Origin: Dyella japonica DSM 16301
GTDB taxonomy: Bacteria; Pseudomonadota; Gammaproteobacteria; Xanthomonadales; Rhodanobacteraceae
DNA: 64,000 nt
Direction: 5' to 3'
NCBI RefSeq assembly: GCF_001010355.1
Contig: NZ_JPLA01000002.1
Location: 1-64,000 of the forward strand
The translations under genes and the position numbers were made by a program. The notes below the pieces were generated by a model. It ran no database searches. It saw nothing but the letters and a program-made list of their open reading frames with translations, and was not told the DNA's origin. The first letter of the stretch is position 1. Every line of letters starts with the position of its first letter. Of this stretch, positions 10,401 through 18,310 are shown in pieces.

Positions 10401-11545
10401 CAAGTCCAGAAATTCGCTCGCTGGACGCCCGTCGTTGCGTCGCCGAAAGGTTGCACCTGCGCAAGATAGTTACTGTTTTGCGTCGGCGTGGAAAACGGAT
10501 AGTTGCTCGTGATGTTCGAGCTGATCCAGCTCGCAGCGCTGCCATTGATCGAACCAAAACCCACACGGAACGACTGGTCTACGGAGGAGAACGCCGTCAT
10601 CAGGCCGCTCTTGGCCATCAGGATGCGCGTGTGGTAGTACGCAAACCAGTTGGCGATGTTGGTACCCGCCGCCAAGGTGATGGTGTTGCCAGATGCATCC
10701 TTGGTCGGCGCCGAGACACCGGTGGTATCGCTAGCCAGCACACAGTTGGCTGGCGTTGGTGCATAAGCGCAGTCGCCGGAATTCTGCGCCACGTAATGGA
10801 CGGTGTAGGGCCCGGCGGCAGCACCCGTCGAATACTGGAAGAAGTTGACCGTTACCTGGGTCGTGGTTGGGTAGTTGAAAGAGCAGGTACCCTTTGTCCA
10901 CTTTCCGGTGCTTCCGGTTGTTCCGGTGAACTGATAGTTGGTGTAGCCCGGGTACCCACTAGCCGTGCTCTGACAAACCGCGTCCGCATAAACGACATTG
11001 CTGCCAGAACCTGTGGATCTCACGGTCTGGCTATAGGTGCCCGTCGCAGGAACGCTGTGCGTGGTAGACGTGTTGAAAGCGATACCGCCATTGCCAGAGC
11101 AAGAACCCGAATCGTTGCACTCGTACGAACCGTTATACGTAAACAAATTGACCAGGTTCGGCGACGTGGCAATGCCATTCTGCGGCACGCTACTCATGTC
11201 GGTTTGATTAGTGTAAGCCGTGCCGCTCGCTTGAGGCGGTGGCGTGTAGATCACCAACGGGTTGTAGTAAACACCGTTGTTGTTGGCGTCGATTAACGCG
11301 GCATTGTTGGTGTTGCTCTTCAAATAGGTGAAATCAGGCATGTAGTCAGCTGCCATCGATCCCGAGTCGTCGAACATCAATACAATGTTCGGCGGAATCG
11401 TGGGCTGCACCGTCAACGGTTGCTGATCCACTGTTACTGCCCATGCCGGCATGTAGAAGGAACCCAGCATCCCTACGACCAGCATGGCGCCCAGCGCCCT
11501 GATGGCGGAGCTCCTGCGACGTGGTGCGTGCGGCTTCGTGTTCAT
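7487..11545 (-). CDS. pilY1: PilY1, tip-associated adhesin/regulator of type IV pili
   Basis: This is a 1352-aa pilus-tip protein. The start at 11545 (ATG) follows AGGAAAA; an in-frame TTG 21 bases upstream has no better site. A signal peptide ends PAWA. A von Willebrand A domain begins at once with the MIDAS sequence FDDSGSM (about residue 60). The C-terminal half, from near GTYRTRNTPMGDIVDSQPVY, is the conserved PilY1 beta-propeller that binds Ca2+ in homologues. The middle is Ser/Thr/Gly/Asn-rich. Family role: primes pilus extension with the minor pilins, opposes retraction and mediates surface sensing and attachment. It lies between pilX and pilE in the usual order. Confidence 0.95.
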   Translation of the reverse strand: MNTKPHAPRRRSSAIRALGAMLVVGMLGSFYMPAWAVTVDQQPLTVQPTIPPNIVLMFDDSGSMAADYMPDFTYLKSNTNNAALIDANNNGVYYNPLVIYTPPPQASGTAYTNQTDMSSVPQNGIATSPNLVNLFTYNGSYECNDSGSCSGNGGIAFNTSTTHSVPATGTYSQTVRSTGSGSNVVYADAVCQSTASGYPGYTNYQFTGTTGSTGKWTKGTCSFNYPTTTQVTVNFFQYSTGAAAGPYTVHYVAQNSGDCAYAPTPANCVLASDTTGVSAPTKDASGNTITLAAGTNIANWFAYYHTRILMAKSGLMTAFSSVDQSFRVGFGSINGSAASWISSNITSNYPFSTPTQNSNYLAQVQPFGDATTGVQRANFWTWVTKLSPNNSTPLRAALAAVGNYYTTSQPWSTLSTDPGYGTLNPPTNIACRQSYTILTTDGFWNESYTSSSIAGASNAKWPQISGPNNQSWPTTAGSKPGVPFAGGNIGGNSPSSSNPSLADVALYYWEHDLTDGNNSTPSINNEVPISNDDPAFWQHMVTFTMGLGFTPTGIAGTSSSGNSPPTPDDIFGAISGNTTLTGFSWPTPASNTINNIADLEHAGVNGHGGFYSATNPQTFASGLTNALNRAAARTGSGASLAANSTQLTTGTVAYQAQYRTVQWTGDLQALAVDSSTGAISTTPSWSASAKLMGSATVNGTISTYPNRKVVTFVPSSSSSGTFVNFSASGSSPPALSSAQLSALGSTAADQVAMVNYLRGDNTLEQAKGGTYRTRNTPMGDIVDSQPVYAGAPNPNEFENQSFKGIINTATTGDNSFQAFAVGTTNGTTTTQSAASKRTPLVFVAANDGMLHAFNASTGVEVYAYLPGAVITAGGANTIKSLSSQKYGSTTDSSAPHQYFNDGELTIADAFYSSAWHTVLVGTTGRGQAMAVYALDITDPSNITPLWERSAGDGNTNSNYIGQMVGKPVIAKVQDAGTTDDWQVLIGNGYNSSSGTAALLEFNLYNGTLSVHTTDGGGLGLAAPVTWMDNPANGISTEAYAGDLGGNVWMLPLSTASTTGTGSSATTTWAADLTTKGTLEFTAVDPTDPNLAPQPITSGMLAGRDPVTGYVWVFFGTGKYLTSSDTTNKQVQTWYGVIVQPTAATKVGTGTSAPVMPKLPVSTTDASMVQRSITSEVDGNADATPPTLGTRTVTTYVVPSDMAGKRGWYMNLEQPVLDSNGNVSKYNAQGERMVTPNQFQGNLLLGTTRIPTAASSSDICNASGSGWVMAVDPFTGTNPSGSFFLPNGGNGTVTVGGKTLPVAGVGFSALPNNPIFVGGDMLMSFDNGTTSSLNTSGAAGVPQRVSWKELVNP

Positions 11546-11610
11546 CGCGATTTTTCCTGAATTCAATCGGGTTCTCGCCTGCCGAAGAGGGCGGCGAGCG
11601 CGGTAAAGGA

Positions 11611-12216
11611 TCAGCCCTGCTTGACGATGGCCTGGATGGTGACCACGGCGCGGTCACCCACCACAGCGGGGTCGCCGCTGCGTGCGGTGATGCGGTAGAA
11701 CACCGCCGTACCGGAGGTGCCCTGCACGCCGTAGTTGCGCGAGTTGCCGGTCTGGCCGAAGCCGGTATTGGTGGTCTGGTCCACCCAGTTGCCCATGTTC
11801 TCGACCACGAACTGCGGCTGGCTGGCGGCCGTCACGGTGGCGGTGTAGTTGCCCGCCGCCGTGCCTTTGGCCACCGTATTGATGTTGCCCGAGGGCAACG
11901 TCGGGTCGTTGAATGGGTTGGGCAAGCAGGTGATGCCGCCCGCCTGGCAGTTGTGCCAGATGATCGAAGGCTGGGTCGGGATCAGCGCACTCGCTGCGCG
12001 CACCGCCGCTTCGGCGCTCTGGAACGCCTGCTCACGGTCGTACTGATTGGCGGTCATTCTCTGCTGCATGATGGTGCCGTGCACCGCAGCCAGACCCACC
12101 ATGGTAATCAGCAACAAAAGGATCAGCGCCACGACCAATGCGACGCCGCGCTGCGCGCGGGCGCCGGCCGACGGCGGACAGGTGCGATACGAAGGAAAAA
12201 TATTAGGCGCGCTCAT
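11611..12216 (-). CDS. pilX: PilX, type IV pilus minor pilin
   Basis: This is a 201-aa minor pilin. The start at 12216 lies one base after the pilW stop (TGAGATG). It has a long basic N-terminal segment, then GVALVVALILLLLITMVGLA, the typical PilX/GspK-like hydrophobic helix that lacks the canonical Phe1-Thr2 of other pilins. MTANQYDREQAFQSAEAAVRAA is the conserved PilX motif just after the helix. It is part of the tip complex with PilV, PilW, FimT/FimU and PilY1. Confidence 0.9.
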   Translation of the reverse strand: MSAPNIFPSYRTCPPSAGARAQRGVALVVALILLLLITMVGLAAVHGTIMQQRMTANQYDREQAFQSAEAAVRAASALIPTQPSIIWHNCQAGGITCLPNPFNDPTLPSGNINTVAKGTAAGNYTATVTAASQPQFVVENMGNWVDQTTNTGFGQTGNSRNYGVQGTSGTAVFYRITARSGDPAVVGDRAVVTIQAIVKQG

Positions 12217-12217
12217 C

Positions 12218-13252
12218 TCATAGCACCCGGTTGCGCATGGTGGTGGTGGAAGTGAATTGCCGCACAAGCGGGGCAGCGTTTTTGACGTCCGCCCGACCAT
12301 TCGCGCTCTGCAAGGTCAGCGTGGCCTGCGCGGCATTGACCGTTGGCCAATTGCCACCCACGCCGGCGGCATTGGTGAAGGCCACCCCTGCCGACTCCAG
12401 GTAGGTGATTTGCATGTTGGTGACGTTGCGCACCATTTCCTGCGGCGTGGCCACCGACACGCCAGCGGCGGTGTACGTCACCGGCAGGCGGTACAACGAC
12501 GTTCCGCCAACGCCGTTGCTGCCGATGTACCAGTCGACGGCAGTCATCAGGTTGATGCGCGCATTGGGCAGAAAGGTGTACGCATTGCCCGAGCTGCCAC
12601 ATTGCGTCGGGTAGCCCAGGCCCGAGGTGCAATTGCCGGGCGCCGGCGTGGTCGTCGTGGCGACTCCGACCGATGTTCCGCCGTACGACGTGACCTGCAC
12701 CAGCGTGGCATGGTCAAAATCGCACACCATGATGATGTCGCCAGCGGCCAATTGCGTGGTCGCCGCATTGATGTTGAAGGCTGCAGGGTTGCCGGACGCG
12801 CTGCCCACCGACACATCCGTATTGGCCGTACCAAGCACACGCACCGAACTGGTCTTGGCGACCGGAGCACCGTTACCCGTGATGCCGGCCAGCGCAGGGT
12901 CTTGGGTGGCATCGTCGAATCCCTGCAACGGCACGGCCCAGTTGGCGTACCAGAGATTCGCGCTGTTGTTGATCACGTTGGCAACACGACCGCTGGTGTT
13001 GTCGCAGCCGGTAAAGCCCACGTCGCGCAGGTCGCGCGTCAACATTTCGAAGGCGGTGCGCGAGCCGTTTTCCACGTCGCCCAGTGCTTCGTTGGTCCGA
13101 TACGTCTGCTGGCCGGCGAGGAACACGCTGGTGACGCCACCGATCACGATCGCACCGAGCAGCATCGCCACCATCAGTTCGACCATGGTGAAGCCGCGCG
13201 CAAGTCGCGGATAACGGCGCTGTTGCCTACGGGTCATACGCTGCTCGCTCAT
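12218..13252 (-). CDS. pilW: PilW, type IV pilus minor pilin
   Basis: This is a 344-aa large minor pilin. The leader ends ARG followed by FTMVELMVAMLLGAIVIGGV, with Glu5 present. The downstream YRTNEALGDVENGSRTAFEMLTRDLRDVGFTGC stretch, with its conserved Cys, is diagnostic of PilW. It overlaps the pilV stop by four bases. It joins the priming complex at the pilus tip. Confidence 0.93.
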   Translation of the reverse strand: MSEQRMTRRQQRRYPRLARGFTMVELMVAMLLGAIVIGGVTSVFLAGQQTYRTNEALGDVENGSRTAFEMLTRDLRDVGFTGCDNTSGRVANVINNSANLWYANWAVPLQGFDDATQDPALAGITGNGAPVAKTSSVRVLGTANTDVSVGSASGNPAAFNINAATTQLAAGDIIMVCDFDHATLVQVTSYGGTSVGVATTTTPAPGNCTSGLGYPTQCGSSGNAYTFLPNARINLMTAVDWYIGSNGVGGTSLYRLPVTYTAAGVSVATPQEMVRNVTNMQITYLESAGVAFTNAAGVGGNWPTVNAAQATLTLQSANGRADVKNAAPLVRQFTSTTTMRNRVL

Positions 13253-13761
13253 AGCATGGCCTGCGTGACGACTTGCTGCGTCGGGCTGCTGTTCAAGCCC
13301 GCACGACTGTCGTCGAACTGGATGGTGACGGTGCAGAAGGCGGAGGGTGTGCCGGGCGCAGGCTCACAGTCGATCGTGCCGATCGTGCTGGCGCTGACGC
13401 CGAGCGGAGCGAGGCTGACGTTGCACCATTGATTGAGCTGGACGCTCGCCAGGCTTCCCGCTGCCGCAGGGCAGGCATTGGCTTTAACAGGGCCGTTATA
13501 GGCCTTGCCCACGGCACTATTGAGATCGGCGCGCATCGCATCAAGAATCGAATAGCTCGCCACCGTGGCCATGCTGCGCGCCATCGCACTATTGTTGGTG
13601 GACAGCGAGCGCGCCTGTAGTGCCGCGATGCCAATGAAACCGATGGACAGCACCAGCACGGCCACCAGTACTTCGATCAGACCTACGCCGGATTGACGGG
13701 CGGCCATCGGGCGTGACCCCGGGCGACGTCCGAACCGGACCAATGGGATGCGCTGCGTCAT
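13249..13761 (-). CDS. pilV: PilV, type IV pilus minor pilin
   Basis: This is a 170-aa minor pilin. The start at 13761 overlaps the upstream stop as ATGA. The leader ends in QSG, then VGLIEVLVAVLVLSIGFIGI, with Val at +1 instead of Phe as is common in PilV. The ARSMATVASYSILDAMRADL region is typical of the family. Three or four Cys residues in the C-terminal domain probably form disulfides. Confidence 0.92.
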   Translation of the reverse strand: MTQRIPLVRFGRRPGSRPMAARQSGVGLIEVLVAVLVLSIGFIGIAALQARSLSTNNSAMARSMATVASYSILDAMRADLNSAVGKAYNGPVKANACPAAAGSLASVQLNQWCNVSLAPLGVSASTIGTIDCEPAPGTPSAFCTVTIQFDDSRAGLNSSPTQQVVTQAML

Positions 13762-14366
13762 GGGCAACTCGCCACGGTGGTGGGAGGGAGAGAGGTGATG
13801 ATGCTGCCGGTGGCCATGGTGACCTGGATATCGTTGTTGGTTTTCAGCGCCGTCGAGCAAAGCTCCACCACCGTGTTGCCGGTGCCACTGCCGAAGGGCG
13901 TGGTGGATCCCGGGGCATAGCCGACGCCGGTGCCGTTGAAGCGGATCGCTGCGACGCTGCGCACCTGGATGGAAGGGATCGACAGCGCCGCCGGCGCTGC
14001 AAGCAAGGTGGAGGTAGTGGTCGTACCCGTAAGCACGAACACCGCACCGGCATTGGTGGCGCAGGCGCTGCCCAGGGTATCGGTGGTATTGGTGCTCGCC
14101 AGGTTGCTGCAGAACTGCACCGAGCCGTTGCGCTTGATCGCTTCCATCCGCGCAGTGTTGAGCGCGCCGATCAAGGCGTTGGCTCCCGTCGTCAGCCGGT
14201 TGCTGTTGATCAGGTTGCTGAAGTTAGGAATCGCAACGGCAAACAGGATGGCCGCCACGACCATCGTGATCACCAGCTCCACCATGGTGAAGCCCTGCTC
14301 GCGTTGTACGGATGCCTGCTTACCGCGTGGCACAGGCCGTCGCTTGGCAAGCTTGCCAAAGTCCAT
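13758..14366 (-). CDS. fimT: GspH/FimT-family pseudopilin (FimT/FimU position)
   Basis: This is a 202-aa class III prepilin. The leader ends EQG before FTMVELVITMVVAAILFAVA. ALIGALNTARMEAIKRN is the GspH/FimT signature. It is the first gene of the minor-pilin operon, and translation is coupled to pilV. Start choice: ATG 14366; a GTG at 14372 has a closer AGGGGG Shine-Dalgarno and is an equal candidate. An ATG at 14399 has no good site. In relatives FimT contributes to DNA binding and uptake, while FimU is a tip pilin. The sequence does not decide between them. Confidence 0.85.
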   Translation of the reverse strand: MDFGKLAKRRPVPRGKQASVQREQGFTMVELVITMVVAAILFAVAIPNFSNLINSNRLTTGANALIGALNTARMEAIKRNGSVQFCSNLASTNTTDTLGSACATNAGAVFVLTGTTTTSTLLAAPAALSIPSIQVRSVAAIRFNGTGVGYAPGSTTPFGSGTGNTVVELCSTALKTNNDIQVTMATGSIITSLPPTTVASCP

Positions 14367-14652
14367 TCGATTCACGTTGCCCCCTACCCCTGGATCCATC
14401 AACGGAGCACTCCGTCGACGAGAGGCCGGCGCGCATGCCCGACCCGTGTAGGCGAACTGTACTCACGTGCTTAGTGGTAACCAGCCGTCAGCCGACGATT
14501 GGGGGCATCTTTCCGATAAGCGGTCAGCACCCGCCGCGCATTGGTGACGGCCATCACTGAGGCATTGAGCAGCCGGCGACGGTTTCGCTAGGCATCCACA
14601 ACCACTGAGCGGATAATTGGCGGTCCTTGCAACTGGCAGGCCCCTCCCCCTG

Positions 14653-17493
14653 ATGTTTGTTCCCGGTCAACGATGGATTTCCACCGCCGAGCCCGAGCTC
14701 GGCCTCGGCACTGTGCTGCGCGTCGAAGGGCGTGGGGTGCAGGTATTGTTCGCCAAGGCGGGGGTGCTGCGCCCTTACGCGGTCGACTCGGCGCCCCTGG
14801 TGCGCGCGGAGTTTCGCCCCGGCCAGCGCGTGGCCGGCAAGGGCCTGGCGTTTCTGGTCGAACGGGTGGAAGTACGTGAAGACCTGCTGGTCTATCGCGG
14901 CGAAGGCCGTGAGCTGGAAGAAGGCCAGCTCGACGACGAACAAAGCGTCAGCCAGGCCGATGACCGCCTGATCGGTGGCCGTACCGACCCCGTCTCCCAC
15001 TTTGAGCTGCGCCTGGAAGGTCTCAAGCGCCGTGCCGAGGCGCGCCGCTCGCCGGCATGGGGCCTGGGTGCCTCGCGCATCGGGCTGGTGCCGCATCAGT
15101 TGCGCGTGGCGGGCATCGCCTCCTCGCGCCGCCCTCCCCGCGTCCTGCTCGCGGACGAGGTCGGCCTGGGCAAGACCATCGAGGCGGGCATGATTATTGC
15201 CCGTCAGCTGGCCACCGGCCGCGCCGGCCGCGTGCTGATCCTGCTGCCCGACACGCTGGTCTACCAGTGGTTCGTGGAACTGCTGCGCCGCTTCAACCTG
15301 AGCTTCGCCATTTACGACGAAGAGCGTTGCGAATCGCTGGAACAGGGCGGCGACACCTCCAATCCGTTCGAGGACGAACAGCTCGTCATCGCCGACTTCA
15401 GTTTCCTGGAGCAATCGCCCAAGCGCGCCCAGCAGCTGCTGGAGGCCCGCTGGGATCTGCTGGTGGTGGACGAGGCCCATCACCTGGCCTGGTCGCCGGA
15501 AGCGGCCAGCCCTCGCTACACCTTGGTGGACCAGCTCGCCGCAGCCACGCCTGGCGTGATCCTGCTCACCGCCACGCCCGAACAGCTGGGCCGCAGCGGT
15601 CACTTTGCCCGCTTGCGCCTGCTCGATCCGCAGCGCTATCACGATTTGGACGTCTATCTGTCCGAGTCGGACAAATTTCACAGCCTGTCGAAAGTGGCCG
15701 ATCGCCTGCTTGACGGCAAGGCGCTTGATGACGCGCAGCTCACCGCGCTGCGCGAAACGTTTGCCGGCGACGAAGCCCTGCAGGCACGCTTGGCCGACAC
15801 CACCAAGCCCGAGCATGCACGCGAGATTCTTGCTGCACTGATCGACCGCCACGGCACCGGCCGCGCGATGTTCCGCAATCGTCGCGCCAGCATCGGCGGC
15901 TTTCCCAAGCGTGCGCCGGTGTGGCACCTGATCGATAAGGACACGCTGAGCGAAGACGCACGCCAGGCCTTGCTGGGCGAGTTCCACGCCGATATCCAGC
16001 AGCCCTCGCCGTCGATCGAGATCGACTACAGCAACGATCCGCGCATCGACGCCCTGGTCACCCTGCTCGAAGCGCATCCGCAGGACAAGTTCCTGCTGAT
16101 CTGCCGCAGCCAGGCCAAGGTGCTCGCGCTGGAGGAAGCACTGCGCACCCGCAGTGGCGTGGGCCTGGCCCGCTTCCACGAAGGCCTGGGCATCGTGCAG
16201 CGCGACCGCAATGCGGCCTATTTCGCGCAACCCGACGGTGCGCGCCTGCTGCTGTGTTCCGAGATTGGTTCGGAGGGCCGCAACTTCCAGTTCGCCCATC
16301 GCCTGGTGCTGTGGGATCTGCCGTTGGATCCGGACCTGCTGGAGCAGCGCATCGGCCGCCTCGATCGCATCGGTCAGAAGCACGACATCAGCATCCACGT
16401 GCTCGCCGTCGCCGACAGTGCACAGCATGTGCTGGCCCGCTGGTACGACGAGGGTGTGGACGCGTTCCGCACCAGCCCGGCCGATGGCCGCGAGCTGCTG
16501 CGCCGTTTCGGCGATGCGCTCGCCCGCCTCGCCAGCGAGCACGCACGCGGCGACGACAACCGCGACCAGGAACTGGAAGTGCTGCTGGCGGAAACACGCG
16601 GCGCCCACGAGGAAATGGCGGAGCTGATCCGCGACGGCCGCGATCACCTGCTGGAACTGGCTGCCAGCCGCGACCTGCATGCGGATGAACTGGCGCAGGC
16701 GTTCACGCGCGAAGACAACGATCCGAGCCGTGACGCCTTCATCCAGGGTCTGCTCGAACGCTTCGGCATCCACGCCGAGGAACTGGGCGGCAAGGTGCTG
16801 CTGCTCGATCCGCAATACCTGTCCACCGACGCCCTGCCCGGCTTCGCCGAAGGTCCGCAGGCGGTCACCTTTGCCCGCGAAGTGGCGCTGGCGCGGGAAG
16901 AACTGCCGCTGCTGCGCCTGGATCACCCGATGGTGCTGGGCGCACTCGATCTCACGCTATCCAACGAGCAAGGCAACGCGGCCTTCCTGGTGGACGATGC
17001 CTTGCCGGTACGCAGCGCGCTGCTGCAGGCGGTGTTCCTGATCGAATGCGTTGCCGACCGCAAGCTGGATGCCGAACGCTTCCTGCCGCCGCAGCCTATC
17101 GTGGTGACCATCGATACGCGCCTCACCGAGCGCGCCGATTTCCGCCCCAGCGATATCGGGCTGCGCAAGGCCGCTGACCGCAGCATCGAAGTTGCGCGCT
17201 ACCGCAAATTCCTCGCCAAGCTGGTACCGCCCATGCTGGAGAAGGCGGATGCCATCGCGGCCGAGCGCGCCAAGGCGAATGTGGATGAAGCCGTGGCGAT
17301 GGCGACGGATACGCTCGATGCCGAACTCTCGCGACTGCTCGCGCTGCGTGCAGTGAATCCAGCCATCAGCGAGGCGGAAATCGCCGCCGTCGCGGACGAG
17401 CGCACTGCGTTGCTGCAGGCACTGCCGGGTGCGCGTCTTCGACTAGACGCCGTGCGCTTTGTGGTGAGTCCGGACTTCCTCGCTCTGCGCTGA
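14653..17493 (+). CDS. rapA: RNA polymerase-associated ATPase RapA (HepA)
   Basis: This is a Swi2/Snf2-type translocase (946 aa; E. coli RapA is 968) that recycles stalled RNA polymerase after transcription. The N-terminal Tudor-like domains bind polymerase (start FVPGQRWISTAEPELGLG). Walker A is LLADEVGLGKTIEAGM (about residues 165-180). The DEAH box is VVDEAHHLAW (about residue 275). Helicase C motifs are seen in SEIGSEGRNFQFAHRLVLWD and LEQRIGRLDRIGQ. The C-terminal Spacer and RapA-specific domains follow. The start at 14653 is the family start; the frame runs 12 codons further upstream without a better site. It is divergent from the pilus operon. Confidence 0.96.
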   Translation: MFVPGQRWISTAEPELGLGTVLRVEGRGVQVLFAKAGVLRPYAVDSAPLVRAEFRPGQRVAGKGLAFLVERVEVREDLLVYRGEGRELEEGQLDDEQSVSQADDRLIGGRTDPVSHFELRLEGLKRRAEARRSPAWGLGASRIGLVPHQLRVAGIASSRRPPRVLLADEVGLGKTIEAGMIIARQLATGRAGRVLILLPDTLVYQWFVELLRRFNLSFAIYDEERCESLEQGGDTSNPFEDEQLVIADFSFLEQSPKRAQQLLEARWDLLVVDEAHHLAWSPEAASPRYTLVDQLAAATPGVILLTATPEQLGRSGHFARLRLLDPQRYHDLDVYLSESDKFHSLSKVADRLLDGKALDDAQLTALRETFAGDEALQARLADTTKPEHAREILAALIDRHGTGRAMFRNRRASIGGFPKRAPVWHLIDKDTLSEDARQALLGEFHADIQQPSPSIEIDYSNDPRIDALVTLLEAHPQDKFLLICRSQAKVLALEEALRTRSGVGLARFHEGLGIVQRDRNAAYFAQPDGARLLLCSEIGSEGRNFQFAHRLVLWDLPLDPDLLEQRIGRLDRIGQKHDISIHVLAVADSAQHVLARWYDEGVDAFRTSPADGRELLRRFGDALARLASEHARGDDNRDQELEVLLAETRGAHEEMAELIRDGRDHLLELAASRDLHADELAQAFTREDNDPSRDAFIQGLLERFGIHAEELGGKVLLLDPQYLSTDALPGFAEGPQAVTFAREVALAREELPLLRLDHPMVLGALDLTLSNEQGNAAFLVDDALPVRSALLQAVFLIECVADRKLDAERFLPPQPIVVTIDTRLTERADFRPSDIGLRKAADRSIEVARYRKFLAKLVPPMLEKADAIAAERAKANVDEAVAMATDTLDAELSRLLALRAVNPAISEAEIAAVADERTALLQALPGARLRLDAVRFVVSPDFLALR

Positions 17494-17527
17494 GGCGGAG
17501 CGCCAAGCACGTCATCGAAGAGTCTCT

Positions 17528-17556
17528 GCCGCCCTGCAGCGCATGCTGCGGGCGGC
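17528..17556. terminator. Hairpin between convergent rapA and racemase genes
   Basis: GCCGCCC-T-GCAGC pairs with GCTGCGGGCGGC around a GCAT loop, with one bulged base. No clear T-run follows on either strand, so it is only a possible terminator. Confidence 0.4.
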
Positions 17557-17561
17557 ATCAA

Positions 17562-18266
17562 CTACAGACAGCTTTCGCCCAACGCAAAAGCCACGGCCGC
17601 TTCAGCATGCAGCGCTGCCGTATTGAACAACGGCAGGGACACATCGTCCTGCCGCAGCAGCAAGCCGATCTCGGTGCATCCCAGGATGACGCCTTGCGCA
17701 CCGTTCGCAGCCGCCTCCTCGACGATGGCTCGATAGATCTCCCGCGACGCCTCGTTGATCACGCCGGCGCATAGTTCGTCATAGATGATGCGATGGACGT
17801 CCGTGCGCTGTGCACGCGATGGCACCAGGCAATGCACGTTGAATTCTTGCTGCAGGCGGTCGCGGTAGAAATTTTCCGCCATGGTGAATTCGGTGCCCAG
17901 CAGCAGGACCGTATGCAGGCCTTGCGCAGCGATGGCCGCGCCTGTGGGATCGGCGATATGGATGAACGGCAGGCGCGTCGCAGCCGTGATGGCATCGGCC
18001 ATCTTATGCATGGTGTTGGTCGCCAGCACGATGCATTCGGCGCCGCCCGCCTCCAGTCGCCGTGCCGATGCTGCCAGCGCCTCACCGGCGGCGTCCCAGT
18101 CACCTTCGCGTTGCCAGGCGGCGATCTCTTGGAAATTCAGGCTGTCGAGCAGCAGCCTGGCGGAATACAGCGGCCCGCATCGATCGCGGATGCCGCGATT
18201 GATCCACTGGTAGTAAAGCAGGCTGGACTCCCAGCTCATGCCGCCGATCAAGCCGATAGTGCGCAC
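17562..18266 (-). CDS. Aspartate/glutamate racemase family, YgeA-like amino-acid racemase
   Basis: This is a cofactor-independent racemase (234 aa). N-terminal MRTIGLIGGMSWESSLLYY is the family signature. The two acid/base residues are Thr in VLATNTMHK (first half) and Cys in GVILGCTEIGLLL (second half). This Thr/Cys pair is what E. coli YgeA uses, in place of the Cys/Cys of glutamate racemase MurI. It probably makes D-amino acids with broad specificity. An amino-acid permease follows 45 bases away on the same strand, which suggests joint uptake and racemisation. Confidence 0.88.
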   Translation of the reverse strand: MRTIGLIGGMSWESSLLYYQWINRGIRDRCGPLYSARLLLDSLNFQEIAAWQREGDWDAAGEALAASARRLEAGGAECIVLATNTMHKMADAITAATRLPFIHIADPTGAAIAAQGLHTVLLLGTEFTMAENFYRDRLQQEFNVHCLVPSRAQRTDVHRIIYDELCAGVINEASREIYRAIVEEAAANGAQGVILGCTEIGLLLRQDDVSLPLFNTAALHAEAAVAFALGESCL

Positions 18267-18310
18267 GTGAAGACTCCTGCGTCGCGGGCGCTCACCCGCA
18301 GTGCATCAGT

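Noticed and set aside
14554-16926. 790-codon frame antisense to rapA
   Set aside because: RapA motifs are unambiguous on the plus strand, and the antisense product is Gln/Ala/Val low-information sequence.
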